A stretch of 64,000 bases of DNA from Sapria himalayana (Eukaryota; Streptophyta; Magnoliopsida; Malpighiales; Rafflesiaceae). The notes below the pieces were generated by a model, which saw only the letters and a program-made list of their open reading frames with translations, had not been told where the DNA came from and ran no database searches. The stretch is from contig JAREIK010003356.1 in the NCBI GenBank assembly GCA_029783825.1, positions 752,035 to 816,034 of the forward strand, in the 5' to 3' direction. Of the stretch, positions 1 to 14,000 are shown piece by piece. Both the position numbers and the translations under genes were made by a program. Every line of letters begins with the position of its first letter. Within the stretch, counting starts at the first letter, position 1.

Positions 1-2678
1 CATATTTACTGATTGATAGATAGATCGACTGATAGATAGAAAGATAGACAGATAGATATACAAATAGGTATACATATAGATAAGTATATTGATAGACAAA
101 TTGATAGAGATATTGATAAACATTTTGATAGATTGATAGATAGACAGATTAATAGACAAATTGATCTATAGATTATTAGATAGATTGATACACTAATTGA
201 TAGATACAGAGAAAGATACACATATTTATAGATATATTGATAAACGAATAAATAGATAGATTGGTATAAATATTGATAGATAGTTGATAGATAGATTGAC
301 AGACAAATTGATAGATAGATTAATATAGAGATATATAGATTGATTGATAGGTTGATTAATAAATAAATATATAGATAGATATATAGATAGGCAGACATAT
401 AGGCAGACAGATAGATAGATAAATAGATATATTGTTTGATTGATTAATAGATAGATAGACAGATAGAATATTTGATTCATTAATAGAAAAATAGTTAATT
501 AGATAAATTTATAAATTGATTGATAGCCAGATAGATAGAAAAATAGACTAATTGATAGACTAATAGATGGATAGATAAATAGATAGACAAATAGATATAA
601 AGATAAATAGAAAGAAAGAAATAAAGAAATATAGATTGATAGATTGATAGACAAATAGATAGATAGATAGTTAGACAAATAGATAGATAGATAAATAAAT
701 AGATCAATAGACAAATCGATGGATAAATATAAAGATAGATTAGTATATAGATTGATAGATAGTCAGATTGATAATTAGATTGAAAGATAGATTTAAAGTT
801 TAAATGATAGATAGATCGATAGTTAGATTGATAGACAAATTGATAAAGAGATTGGTAAACAATTTGAGGGATAGATTGATCAATAGATTTATAGATAGAT
901 AGACATATATATAGTCATTTAGATAGATAGAGAGATTTACAAATAGATAGAAAATTGAATGATAGATATATAGATAGATAGATATTCATATAGTTAGATA
1001 AATAAAAAGTGAGATTAATTTATTAATAAATAGATAGATATATAGACAAATAGATAGATAGACACATAGATAGATAGATAAATAGACAGATAGATAGACA
1101 AATATATAAAATATAGACAAAGAGATAGATAGACTGATAGAAAGATAGATAAATACATTGATAGACAAATAGATAGACAAACAAATAGATAAACATATAG
1201 ATAGACAGATACACACACAAATAGACAGACAGATAGATAAATAGATAGATAGATAAACAAATAAATAAACTTATAGATATATAGATAGATAGACAGATAA
1301 AGAGATAGACAAATAGATATTCAAATATATAAAAAGATAGACAGATAGTTTGATAGATAGATAGATAGTCCGATAAACAGATAAATTGATAGATAGATAG
1401 ATAGTTTGAGAGAAAGATAGATGAACAGATAGACAAACAAAAAGATAGACATATAAGCAAAAAGATAGACAGACAGATAAATAGATAAATAGAAAGATTA
1501 ACAGGAAGATAGACAGATAGATAGACATTTAGATAGATAGATAGACAAATAGATATATAGATAGATTCATTGATAGATAGAATGATAGACAAATAGATAG
1601 ACAGACATATAGATAAAAATATATACAAACTTATTATCAAGCACATAGAAAATAGATATATTGATATTTATATAGAAAAATCGACATAAAGATAAACAAA
1701 TAGTTAGATAGAAAAATAAATAGACAAATATATTGTCAGATAGACAAACAAAGATATATATAGATATATAGATAGATAAACAGATAGTTAGATAGTTAGA
1801 TAGTTAGATAGATAGATAGATAGATAGCCAAATAGATAGGCTGATAGATAGTTTGACAAATAGACTGACAGATAGAAAGATGGATAAATAGACAGACAAA
1901 CTAATTGATAGACATTCAAATAGACGGATTGATTGATTGATTAATTGATAGATAGATAGACAGATAGATAGATAAATAGATATACATATAGATAGGAAAT
2001 TTGATACATAGATTTATAGACAGATTACTCGACCTATTGATAGACATTTTGATAGATTGATTGATAGATTGATTGATCGATAGATAAAGAGATAGATAGA
2101 TAGATACACACACACACACACACAAACAGATTGATAGATTGATTGATAAAAAAAATCAATAGATAGATTGGTAGAAAGATTGATAGATAGATTGATATAT
2201 AGATTCATATAGAGATTCATAAATTGATTGATAGATTGATTGATAGACAAATTGAAAGACAAATAGATTGATTGATAGACAAATTGAAAGACAAATAGAT
2301 TGATTGATTGATAGACAAATATATAGATAAATAGATAAATAGATAAATAAAATATAGATAGATATATAAATAAACATCTTGATAAATAGATAGATAGATA
2401 AATAAATATATAGATAGATAGATAGATACATAGACAAATAGTTTGAAAATTATTAGAAAAATAGATAGATAAATAGATAGATAGATGGACAGATAGATAG
2501 ACAAATAAATAGATAGAAAGATAGATTAATATATAGACAAATAAATGAACATATTAATTGATTGATTGAGAGAGAGATAGATAGACAAATAGATAAATAG
2601 ATAGATAGACAGATAGTGAGATATGCACACACACAAACATAGACAGATGGATAGAAAGATAGACTTATATATAGATAG
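1..2678. repeat. Degenerate GATA (TAGA) tetranucleotide array, left copy
   Basis: The plus strand is almost entirely GATA/TAGA units with scattered GACA, AAAT and TTGA variants and an (AC)n tract near 2106-2125. The complementary TATC strand contains no stop codon in any frame of a pure repeat (TAT, CTA, TCT, ATC), so it yields long meaningless open frames of Tyr-Leu-Ser-Ile. The array is colinear with 26303-28978, differing by substitutions and by indels mostly in 4-bp steps. It continues off the left edge of the window and ends where LINE copy 1 is inserted. No gene is seen in it. Confidence 0.95.
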
Positions 2679-2698
2679 AAAGATAGACTAATAGATCA
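2679..2698 (+). repeat. LINE target site duplication (left; its partner is lost in copy 1)
   Basis: The 20-mer AAAGATAGACTAATAGATCA directly precedes the LINE 5' end. The same 20-mer flanks both ends of LINE copy 2 (28979-28998 and 35312-35331). In this copy the right-hand partner is missing because the 3' end of the LINE has been removed. Confidence 0.85.
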
Positions 2699-2820
2699 AC
2701 AATATCTAAACATGCCAAAACTATTCATTAAGTAGTCAAAACTTCTAGAGAGAGAAATCACATTTTATAGAGAGAGAAAATCTCCATTGTTGCTCAAAAC
2801 AAGCTCCATTCAAGCTTGAA

Positions 2821-4020
2821 ATGGAACAAACTGACTTATCAATGAATAATAAGTCATTTGCTTCTATTTTAAAGGGGACCGTTCTGGTTTCACGTTCTCA
2901 CGGGAACAAAAACGGACATCCAGTGCTCATCTTCTCAACCGAAGAAACGAAAAGGCTCATGGAACCATTTGAACACACGCTCATCGGGAAGTTCTCCCAC
3001 GGCAGACCTCGCGCAAGTGAAGTTCAAAAATTTATCGCCTCTTTGAAGCTCAATGGTAAGGTAAAATTTGCAGAATTCGACACTAAACACATCTTTCTGC
3101 AATGCTCTCTACTGGAAGACTATTATCGTCTATGGCAGAGAGGTTTATGGCAGGTAGATGGATTCCCCATGCGAGTTTTGAAGTGGACAAAGAATTTCAC
3201 TCCACTGGAAGAAAAGCCCATAGTTCCGGTATGCCTTACATTACCATATCTTCCATTATATTTATTCAGTGCACATTCTTTATTTGCTATATCGTCATGC
3301 TTGAGAAAACATATGCTACGGGATGAGGCCACTGTCGCCATGTCCAGGCCGAATAAAGCTCGAGTATGCGTCGAGTATAACCTCTTGTCTCAGCCGCCCA
3401 GTAAGATATGGATATGCAGTGGGGATGGAGAAGAGGCCGATGGGTTTTGGCAAATGGTCATTTCCGAAAACATGCCATCCTACTGTTTTGGCCGTAAGAG
3501 GCTCGAGCATGACACAACTCAATGCAAAGTGGGAGCAAAGGTGAAGGAGGAGGCTTCTCGGCTGGAAAATAGAGGCAGGAAGATCACCAAATGGATTACA
3601 AAGAAGGATGAAACCATTTACAGAAATTTACATGAAAAAGATAATAAACACCCGAATAGTCTAGAAGAATTGGAGGATAATGGTAGGAAAGATAAAATCA
3701 TGTATAAATAGGATAACACGGCTGAAAAACAGGATGAAGAAATAAGTATAGAGGAAGGGGGGAATGGAGATGCAAATGATGGATGGAAGGAGGTAAAACA
3801 TAGGAGGAAGCATGGTAGAAAAACTAAAATCAGAATAGTTTTAAAAGAGAAACTTGAGGATTATAACTGGATAAATGATGATCTTCTGGATTTTCCAGAA
3901 GATGAATCAATTATCTTCAGCTCTCCCTCAATAAATAAGGATGAAGAATCACAAGAGGAGAATTTCGAAAAAGCTAAGGATGACTTATCAATATACAACG
4001 AAGATTGGGAAAAGCTTTAG
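2821..4020 (+). pseudogene. LINE ORF1 (DUF4283-like nucleic-acid-binding protein), copy 1
   Basis: Reads in one frame for 399 codons from the ATG to TAG at 4018-4020, interrupted only by a TAG at 3709-3711; copy 2 has GAG there. Plant LINE ORF1 proteins coat element RNA. The first ~230 residues resemble the DUF4283 domain (LIGKFSHGRPRASEVQKFI onward). Around residues 221-237 a CCHC-knuckle-like segment (PSYCFGRKRLEHDTTQC) keeps Cys, His and Cys, but Arg stands where the second Cys is expected. The C-terminal third is highly charged (Lys/Glu/Asp). The start ATG lies about 120 bp inside the element, next to sequence shared with copy 2. Inactive as it stands because of the stop. Confidence 0.85.
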
Positions 4021-4201
4021 AGAAATCAAGCTATGGAGGCCATTAAACGAATGGCTATGGAACTAGGGAAACAAGTTAAATATAATGAGATAAGGCAAGA
4101 AATATTTAATACTCCTAAAACCCCAAGGAATATGAAGAAATATGCTAATATGGTCTATGATTCGAAGTGCACAACTAGAGCTCAAGCTAAACTAGGTTTT
4201 A

Positions 4202-6914
4202 ATAGATAGATGTCTATACTGGAATATTAGGGGGGTCGCTAATAACCCCACGATAAACAGGTTAAAACAATTAATTAAAATATTTAAGATATCCTTAGTG
4301 GTTATTGCTGAACCAATGGTACAACAAGATCAATTAACTAAATATAGTGAAATTTTAGGGTTTAAAAATGCGCATGCGAATCTAAATAGTAAGCTCTGGT
4401 TCATGTGGCATAATAAGCTGGAAATTGAAATATTAAAAGATACAGAAAAAATAGTTCATTTCAAATTAAACAAGCATACAGATCAAATAATCTCGGTAGT
4501 TTATGCTAAAAATGATAAAAAATCTAGGTTAACTTTATGGGAGGAAATGAAAGACATTGCAAAAAGAGACTCCCCTTGGATTATAGGAGGAGATTTCAAT
4601 GTAGTTAGAAGTCCTTGTGAGAAGAAAAGAGGAAAATTACTAGACACGATAGCTATGTCTCAATTTAATGATACAATAGCTTCTACCAATTTAATGGATA
4701 TAGATTTTATAGGTTCAAGATACACCTGGTGTAATAACTGGCGGAAGAGAGGAGTAATCTGGGCAAGGCTAGACAGGGTCTTGTGTAATTCTAAATGGGT
4801 AACCTCTCAAGGAATTACCAGGCTGAGACACTTAAACAGAACTTGTTCTAATCATAGCTCACTACTAATTACAATACATAAGAGCCAGATAGTCGCACCT
4901 AATTTTAAATTCCAAAACATGTGGGTTAAGCACGCAAGTTTCGAAGGAATTGTGAAAGAGTCCTGGCTAGAACCAGCTCTAGGAAAACCAATGCAAGCCC
5001 TTGTGGTCAAGCTTTTAAGATTAAAAAAAAGTTTAAAAATATAGAATAAAGAGGTCTTTGGTAATATTAATCAAGAAATTAAAAAAGCAGAGGAAGAAGT
5101 AGCTAAGTTGGAACAGGATTTTGATAGCACAAATAATAAAAATACTAGGCAATAACTAAGTAAAGCTAAAGGAGAGTTGAGATTGAAACTACACATGGAA
5201 GAAATTTATTGGAAGCAGCGTTCAAAAATTAAATGGTTAAAAGACGGAGAAAGAAACACTAAATTCTTTCATAATATGTGTAAAATAAAATCTCAAAAAA
5301 ACAAAATTAAAGGTATAAAAAATGAAGAGGGAATATGGGTGGAAGAAGAAAAGCAAATAGGTACTCTATTTGAAGAATTTTTTAAAAAGCAATTATGCAG
5401 TCAGTCACAGCGAGTGGGAAACTCACTAATGATAGAGATCAGTGCAATAATCACGTAAAAACAAAATCAAATTATGGAAATGATTCCAGAAGAACTGGAG
5501 GTTAAAGAGGCGGTATTCAGCCTAGAAAAAGATAGTGCAGCAGGGCCAGATGGTTAGAATAAATTTTTCTTCCAATCAAACTGGCATATTGTTAAAAATG
5601 AGCTAGTCCCTGCAATTGCTAGCTTCTTTGTAGGGGAGGAAATACCGAAATCTTGGGCAAAATCATATATAGTATTAATCCCTAAAAAAGAAATGCCACA
5701 GAAATGCGAGGATTTTAGACCTATAAGTCTATGTAATTCTATTTACAAGATATTAGCGAAAATTCTACAGAATAGATTAAGCTCCATATTACCTTCTATA
5801 ATATCTCGGGAGCAAATGTGGTTTGTTAAAAATAGATTAATGATAGAAAATATTAGATTGGCATCTGAAATGATGAAAGAGATAGCAAGTAAAACTAGAG
5901 GAGAGAATTTAGTAATAAAACTTGACTTGTCCAAAGCATTCGATAGGGTCGAATGGGATACTCTATGTTTTGCTATGAGAAAGTTTGGTTTTTCCGAGTT
6001 AATCATAGATCTAATATATAGATGTATTTCTAGTATATGGGTAAGAATAATTGTAAACGGGAAGATAGGTGAAGAATTTAAACCAAGTAAAAGTTTAAGA
6101 CAAGGAGATTCTTTGTCTCCTCTCCTTTTCGATATATATCTAGAACTATTAATTCGAAATCTGAATAAAAGAATATCAGAAGGTAAAATAATACCTTTCA
6201 GACAACCGAAAAATACACCTAGAATAGGATGCTTAGCTTATGCAGATGACCTTATAATATTCACAAATGCAAGTAAAAAATCAATAATGAACTTTATGGA
6301 CCTCCTTCAAATATTTGAAAATGAAACAGGCCAAGTCGTAAATAAGAACAAATGTCAGTTTATGGTATCTAAAAATACTAAGATAAAGTAGTAAACAAAA
6401 TCAAGAGTATTACAGGTTTTTCAGAAATTAAAGGAGCCTTAATATATCTAGGATGCCCAATATATGAGGGAAGACTTAAAGAAAAATACCTAATTTTCCT
6501 TCAGGATAAACTAAGAAAGAAAATTGTAGGTTGGAAAGAACAGCTGTTGGGTTTTGGAGGGAGAATTACATTAATTTCTCATGTACTGCAAAGTACATTG
6601 GTGCACATATTATTAGTTATACACCCTCCTAAAAATTTCACTAAAAAACTTGAATCAGAAATGGCTAACTTTTTATGGGGTAAAAGAGATGGGAAAAACA
6701 AATTACACTGGAAAAACTAGGAAGACATCTGTTACCCTAAAGCAGAAGCAAGTTTAGGTATAATGAACTTACAGGACTTGGCCAAGGCCTGGGATTGTAA
6801 GGGTTGGTGGAGGCTTAAAGAAAGTGATAATCTCTGGGCAAGATTCATGCGTGCTAAATATCTAGATCATAAACATAGGAGCCCAAAGAAAGCTTCGAAT
6901 AACTGGAAAGCAAT
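4202..6914 (+). pseudogene. LINE ORF2 (endonuclease plus reverse transcriptase), copy 1, truncated
   Basis: Homologous to 30501-33212. The start codon is lost (ATA at 4202 against ATG in copy 2). The N-terminal endonuclease shows WNIRG, AEP, GGDFN and YTWCN motifs, but the usual SDH motif reads SNH. Stop codons lie at 5042-5044, 5153-5155 and 5456-5458 (shared with copy 2) and at 5555-5557 (private, replacing Trp in DGWN). The reverse transcriptase core at 5693-6391 keeps DFRPISLCN, DLSKAFDRVEW, the RQGD motif and the catalytic YADD. A single-base deletion near 6382 then breaks the frame. This is a dead copy and relied on trans-acting machinery if it moved at all. Confidence 0.9.
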
Positions 6915-7130
6915 GATTCTGTTGTAGTGGATGAGACAGGTTCGCAAAAATTGATACCTCTAAAGAACTGTTGCATGGATGAAAAAATGCAACAGTAGGA
7001 AGAGATTGATACCTCTAATTGATATCAAATGGGTTGCGAACCAAGATTCATGCGTGCTAAAAAATGCCAAATAACTTTCTTTATTGTGAGCGAAGAAAAA
7101 TTGGTGCAACCCACCTCCTAGTTGTGGTGC
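6915..7130. other. Scrambled junction (filler-like) DNA between truncated LINE and CACTA-1
   Basis: Unrelated to LINE copy 2 beyond 33212. It contains CAAGATTCATGCGTGCTAAA at 7042-7061, an exact 20-base copy of LINE sequence at 6839-6858. It also holds a repeated TTGATACCTCTAA at about 6949 and 7007, and short inverted words around GGTTCGCAA/TTGCGAACC. Patchwork copied from nearby templates is typical of double-strand-break repair filler in plants (inference). No coding potential is seen. Confidence 0.6.
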
Positions 7131-7405
7131 CACTACAACAAAACAGCAAATTAATGACGCTTTATATCTTGACGCTTTCAAAAAACATCATTATACGATT
7201 TGTAATTAGATATTTAATGACACTTTTCTAAAAACGACATTATTTGTAAAATTTATTAAGTTTTTATGACACTTACTAGAAGTGTCATTGTTACTACAAC
7301 AAAACTTAAAATTAATGACGCTATATATCTTGACGCTTTTAAAAAATGGCATTATTATATTTGTAAGTATATATTTAATGACACTTACTAGAAGTGTCAT
7401 TGTTA
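7131..7405 (+). repeat. CACTA-1 5' terminal and subterminal region, tandemly duplicated
   Basis: The terminal block at 7131-7290 is repeated imperfectly at 7292-7405. ACTACAACAAAAC, ATTAATGACGCT, ATCTTGACGCTTT and the hairpin ATGACACTTACTAGAAGTGTCAT occur in the same order in both. Copies of that hairpin are at 7266-7288 and 7378-7400, with 9-bp arms. Subterminal repeats of this kind are the TNPA/TNP1 binding regions of known CACTA elements; their role here is inferred. Confidence 0.8.
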
Positions 7406-10400
7406 AGACTAATAGGTTAGAAAAATTGCTTAACTCCTTAAAACTTTCCAATGAAAAAGATGCTGAAAATTATAAACCTTGTCACTTTTATTAGTGTCAT
7501 GGATGTGAAAAATTTAATTTTGAATTTATAGATTTGTAACAAATTTCTTATTTAATTTTTTTATAAGTAATAATATTTTTAATTTTACTCTAGATTAATA
7601 AAAAAAATTATCAAATTTTTGTTCAAAATTATTTATTAAAAATAAACATAAACTTATGATAAAATTAAAAAATATCTAAATATTTATCCATTCAAAATTG
7701 TGATTTTTATTTATAAAATAAGTAATAATATTTAATTTTAAAATGTAATTTGTTAATATTTATTTTATCCCTAAGAGAAATAAAAATAAAATGTAAAAAT
7801 AAGGTGATTTAATATTATTTTTAACTTAATTATATTGATTAATCTATCGCTAGAAAGAGTTGTGCTTCTTCTTCATCACGTTCGGCCATTTCCAATAGCT
7901 CGGGTTCAAGCTCCCGTCTTCGAAATCATTGGCCATATTTGTAGCATTTTGTAAGTTTTTCCATTAAGTTTATAAATGTATCAGCTCTTCGCTTTCGTTA
8001 ACCTAATTAATTAATGTGAACATGTTCCGAGTGATTTAGCATAAACCGCAATATTATAAACACAATATTATATACTCTATTTGTCGGGAGCAATCGGCGA
8101 AAACAACGAAAGGTTGGGCTGAACTGAGTGATCCTTGTTTAAAATTCCATTAGTTTGCCACCTTGATTCTTTTGTTCAAACTCGAAGCCAACTTCTCCTT
8201 ATAAATGCAGATGCTTTGCCAATCAAACATCTTCACCATTCTCATGTTAAGTGCTACTAACAAGTGCAATAAATGTGTGTGTATGTGTATGTATATTAGA
8301 ATTAGATCGAATCACAAGTTGATGCAACCCACATATTTATTAATGCACAACAACTCTTGAGTCACATGTTATCTTGCCCATGCAAGTAAGTTGTGAATTG
8401 TAATGATTATTTCTTTTTCTTGAATTATTATTTGACATTTTATTTACTAACTTTTTTGAGATAGTTTGTATGTATTCACTATTGTGTTATGCATATTTGA
8501 GTATTTTTTTATAGAGATTTTAATAAATATATATTTTGAGCAAATTTGTTGAATATTAGTCAAATTCAAGTTATCTTTAGTGACATTTGTGGCCTTGATG
8601 GAGTGAAGACATTTCCCATTATATGAGAGAATTACCAAATTTCTTTCTTTTATGCTTGGATTTTTGAGAGCAATGTAAACTTTCATTTGCTCTCCAATTA
8701 TTACTTTTTAGCTTCTTTCAACTCTAGACTTCAATTGGAGTGGGATGCATTAAGATTGTGGTTGGACTTCTATTTAACAAATAAATAGAAGTGTCAATAC
8801 TTTGGCTTATAAGTATATTGGAAGACTCTTTTGAGGAATCATGGGCCTAGTGCAGCTTTATTATCACATGATTCTTCTTCTTTACAACATCATCATTATA
8901 GTGCGAAATTTATGGAGTTGTGAATTATCTATGAATTCATTTTTATTCACAATAGAAGAGAAAATGCTTAGAGAGTGACTCTTTCCATTTGTCACTTTTA
9001 ACTTTTAAGTACTTTTATTATATTTAGGAGTATCTTTCAATTAAGTTTTGAAACTTCTTAGATATTAAGTATACTTTAGATTTTTATATAATAAAGTAAA
9101 CTCACATCATTCTTAAATAACCAAGTACAAATAATATGAAATAGTTATTGTTCGTATAGAATAATACAAACATTTGTCCACAAATATATAAGTGAACCAA
9201 GTCAAGAATATAATGGTACATCTTATCAACCCCTTTTAGGAATGATTGCATAGACTATTTACCCTTAGCATATTCTCCACAATCAATATTTTATACTTCA
9301 ATATTAAAGGGACTGTCCATTCACCAAATTTCTTTGACTATGAAGCTTAAAGCGTTAATAATTCATGTTTCCATACCTTGTGTGCCATAAGTTAGACTAT
9401 TTTACTTCATGCAGGTTCAATGTAGAACTGATTCTTGAGTTGAGGTTGATAGAGATGTTACAATTTTAGGACATCTTCACCTTCCAAAGTATACTTCTTG
9501 ATTCCTTATCACATATAGTATAGTTATTCTCTTAATGTATCAATTTATAATCCTTCTATATTAATTGGCTTATTAATAGTATTGTTAGACTATTTATAGA
9601 TGCTTACTTTTTTTATAGTAAAAATATTGAGGTTTTAAATTATACAATAAAACTTTCTCAATATAGTTATTCTTCTTACATATATTACAGCTACAAGAAG
9701 AGTAAACATCATCTACTAATAAAAATTTTGAACATCTTTAGAATAAATGTGAAGCTCTGATTAAAAGTAGCATCAAATTAGTTTTGAAAATGTCTCATTA
9801 GTCTTTGCTCAAATAATTTGAGTGAGTTTTTTGATGTCAAATAATTAGCATCGAATGCCATTGGATTCCTATTTAGATTTAATTCAGAGTAAAACTAGGG
9901 GTGAAAGTGTAAGTTTTTTGTTTACTTCTCTTCATTTATATTGATTTCTTTTGTACTTGGATGTAGAGGTTGCAGAATCATATCATATTAGAAAGTTACT
10001 TTCATGGATGCTTTCTTCTCCATCACATTTCTGCCTTTTAGAGGATATGTTTCGTTTTCACTCCCCCCAATACTAGCTTGAATTCGATCTTCTATTATTC
10101 TCGAAAGATATAAATTGTAGTCAATTACTCTTGTCATCAGTTTCTACATGGCTTTGATTTACAAACTGTGGAAAGTGGAGTTGTACATGGCTTATGCATC
10201 ATATTTTCAGCATCGTGTTTAGTGTTGCAATTTTGTGATGTTTAATTATGTATGTTTCCATCATTCTATGCAGATTTTGTGATGTTGGTGTTGGTTTTAT
10301 CGGTGATTTTGCCTTAGTTGAGTTATCTGCTCCCTATTTTCAGGCTACAATTCTGCCACAGAGTTATAATGATTTCTTTTCTATTTCTCATTTTTAGGCT

Positions 10401-11003
10401 TGGCTCCAATTCATCTTGCAAGGTCCTATTTACTAATTACAATAGATAAAGAGTGGACAATTCTTGTTGTTGGCTTTGAGCAGGTTATTATCCATTATTT
10501 TTTTTATCTCGTGTCATTTTTATACATGTTATTCTATTTGTTCTCTCGTCCTCTATTTATCAGATAGTGACAGTTTGGAAAAAAATGAGGCTATATTTCA
10601 TAAAAAATGTATGCTCTATAGTCATGCTATTTCAAAATCAATTAGACTAAGGACCTAGAGACATTAAATATCATATCTATAAAATGACTTTTATCATATT
10701 TTACTTTAATTTAAAGTTTAATTAAATGATATTTTTTTTGTTTAAATATTTTTTTCTATGAATCTAACTTACTTTGAGAAATAATTTCTCAATTTTAAAT
10801 TTTATTTTAATAATTTTGCATGTGTTAAGAAATTCAACAATATTACAAAAAATAATGCTCATCTCTTCTATCTTATATTTGATATGCATCTAAAAATTTT
10901 TTTAAATTGATTTTTTAATTTTCTTTTAACAGATAAAATAGAGGTTGCTCAACGGATAACTTTGGAATGCTGATGAGTTATTCCATTTGAAGTGTGATAT
11001 CTA
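7406..11003 (+). other. CACTA-1 5' non-coding region
   Basis: About 3.6 kb of AT-rich DNA between the 5' subterminal repeats and the transposase gene. I see no domain or convincing exon. A long leader or introns would be expected in this place in CACTA elements. It includes a short (GT)n stretch around 8275-8292. Small open frames on either strand have no recognisable content. Confidence 0.5.
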
Positions 11004-14000
11004 TTGGAATTAATTTTTTCTTTAAAAATAGATTGTTCATGGATCTCAAAAGATAGAAGATCGAAGGAATATGAAGATGGAGTTGAAAGCTTTGTTGCAT
11101 TTGCAATACAAAATTCTGCAAATAAAACCTCCATTAAATGTCAATGCTTACAATGTGGTAATATGATTTTCAATACTCCTCAAATGATTCGAGATCATTT
11201 GTTTTTCTTTGGAATTGATCAGAGTTACCATACGTGGTATTAGCATGGAGAGGCAGCTCCAACTAGCCTACCTTCCATAAGAGCGGAACATTATGATAGA
11301 CTTCAATTTGATGATCAACGTTGTACAATAGAAATGGTTCAAGCTGCACATGAGGATTGTCAATATGATCCTCAATTATTTGCAAGATTACTATAAGATG
11401 CAGAAAAACCATTATATCCTGGTTGCATAAACTTTACAAGAATGTCAGCCTTGATCAAATTATATAACTTGAAAGCACGTTTTGGGTGGTTTGATAATAG
11501 CATTTCAGAGCTTTTACAAATTCTTGGAGAAATATTGCCTTTAAACAATGAATTGCCTTTGTCGATGTATGAAGCGAAAAAGACATTAAATTCTTTGGGA
11601 ATTGAATATGAGAAAATCAATGTGTGCACAAATGATTGTGTTCTTTATCGGAATGAGTTGAAAGATGCATCATTATGTCCTACTTGTGGAACTTCGAGGT
11701 GGAAGACAGATAACACTAGAACTAAGAAGAGAAAAGGAGTTCCTGTGAAAGTATTGTGGTATTTTCCTCCAATTCCAAGATTTAGAAGAATGTTTCAATC
11801 ATCAAAAATTGCAAAAGAGCTCATATGACATTTCGAAGAAAGAAATTTTGATGGGAAAATGCATCATCCATCAGATTCACCAGCATGAAAGCAAGTTGAT
11901 CACAAATGGCTAGAGTATTCAAAAGAACCTAGAAACCTGAGACATGTAATTTCTGTAGATGGCATAAATCCTCACAGTTCATTTAATAGCAAATATAGTT
12001 GTTGGCCCATTCTCATGATAATTTACAACCATCCTCCATGGTTGTGCATGAAAAGAAAATTTATGATGTTATCTTTATTAATTTCAGGTCCACGCCAACC
12101 TGGCAATGACATTGATGTCTATTTAGAACTGCTAATAGAAGATCTTAAAACATTGTGTAAGGTCGGAGTTCATGTTTACGATGCACATAAACAAGAACTC
12201 TTTACTTTAAGAACCATTCTTTTATGGACAATAAATAATTTTCCTGAATATGGAAACATGTCAGGATACAAAGTTAAAGAATATTATGGTCGTCCAATAT
12301 GTGGAGAAAGAACATATTCTTGTAGGTTAAAGCATGGAAAAAAGAACTCATATACTGGACATAGATGATTTCTTCCAAGAAATCATCCTTATAGGAAACA
12401 AAAGAATGTATTTGATGGAAAACAAGAGTTCGGGTCACCTCCAAAAATATTGACTGTCGAGGAAATATTAAAAAAATTCAATGGAATTTTAAATTCTTGG
12501 GGGAAAAAATGGTTATTCTGGGAAAATATGAAATCAACAATACTACTTGCTAGAAAAAGAAGTCAATTTTCTTTGATCTTGATTATTGGAAATATCTTTA
12601 TGTTCATTATAATTTGGATGTAATGCATATTGAGAAAAATGTTTGTGAAGGCATTATTGGTACCTTACTCAACAGTGCAGGTAAAAAAAGGATGGGCTTA
12701 ATACTCGCTTGGATCTTGTAGATATGGGCTTAAGGAGCGAATTGGCACCAGTGTTTGATTTTAAGAGAACATATCTCCCTCCTCCATGTTATACACTTAC
12801 TAAAAAAGTAAAAGAAGGTGTTTTCCAAACATTTTCACAATTGAAGGATCCATATAGATATAGTTCGAACCTTCGAAACCTCGTGTCAATTGAAGACTTG
12901 AAACTTAATAGATTAAAATCTCATGACTATCATGTATTAATGCAACAATTTTTGTCAGTTTTGTTATGTTCTATCTTGCTGAAGCATGTGAGGAATGTGA
13001 TTTGTAGATTGAGTTTATTTTTCAATGCTCTTTTTACTAAAGTCATTGATGTTCCTTCATTAGATGAGTTACAAAATGAGATAGTGGTGACATTATGCTT
13101 GTTTGAAAAGTACTTCCCACCTTCTTTCTTTGATATCATGGTGCATCTTATTGTGCATCTTGTAAGAGAAGTGAGACTTTGTGGATCAGTTTACTTTAGG
13201 TGGATGTACCCATTTGAAAGGTTTATCAAAGTGTTGAAAGGCTATGTACGAAATTATACTAGACATGAAGGTTGTATTACTGAATGCTATATTGCAGAAG
13301 AAGGAATCGAGTTTTTTACTAAGTACTTATCAAATGTGGAAGCAATTGGAATTCCTAGTAGTTCAAACATTAACCACACAGTCGGGGCACCAATATTTGG
13401 AGGTCTTACTATGAAGTCCAAATCCAATTTATGGTTACATGCACATCATTATGTGTTGGAAAATAGATTAATTATCCAACCTTTTATTGAGTAAGCACCA
13501 CTTACTTTTTGATTCATTATTTGTTGTACATATTATATATTATTCTAATTATTTAATTTTTATACATGACCTCATAGAGATCACATGCAATGGCTGAAAG
13601 CGATACATCCACGTCAATCAAAAAGGCAAAAGTGGTTACAGGATGAGCATTCTCGTACTTTTACCTTTTGGTTACGAAAAAAGGTACAAAAATGGTTTAT
13701 TAAATTTTCCTTTTCGTTTTTCATTATTGGTCACCACATAAATTATATCATTATCTTATTTCTATAGGTTGAAGTTGCATTGGGAAATAATGAACCTGTA
13801 TCTGAAACCCTTAAATGGATAGCTTATGGTCCAAGCCTTTATGTGATGAAGTATAATGGTTATGTCATAAATGGGTGTCAATATAATACCAAGGAGCATG
13901 ATGATTTACTAGCAACCCAAAATAGCGGAGTTAGTATTGTATCAACGACAATGCAAATTGCTAGTGCAAAGGATAAAAATCCTATTTTCGGGGAACTTTG

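Larger units (their letters stand above)
2699..6914 (+). mobile_element. LINE (plant L1 clade), copy 1, 3'-truncated
   Basis: Non-LTR retrotransposon inserted in the GATA array, with about 120 bp of 5' leader, ORF1 and most of ORF2. It is near-identical to 28999-33212. Homology stops abruptly at about 6914, within the region after the reverse transcriptase domain, so the zinc-finger region, RNase H, 3' UTR and A-tail are all absent. The cut coincides with scrambled junction DNA (6915-7130), so the loss looks like a later deletion or rearrangement. LINEs normally lose their 5' end at insertion, not the 3' end. Confidence 0.95.

Noticed and set aside
1..2678. CRISPR-like regular repeats
   Set aside because: Four-base units with no spacers; eukaryotic microsatellite.
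6915..6930. GTTGTAGTGG as a CACTA 3' terminus beside the truncated LINE
   Set aside because: No subterminal repeats precede it; LINE sequence runs right up to it, so the match is probably chance.
7206..7494. Small open frames on both strands near the CACTA-1 start
   Set aside because: They overlap the subterminal repeats and hairpins and have no domain content.
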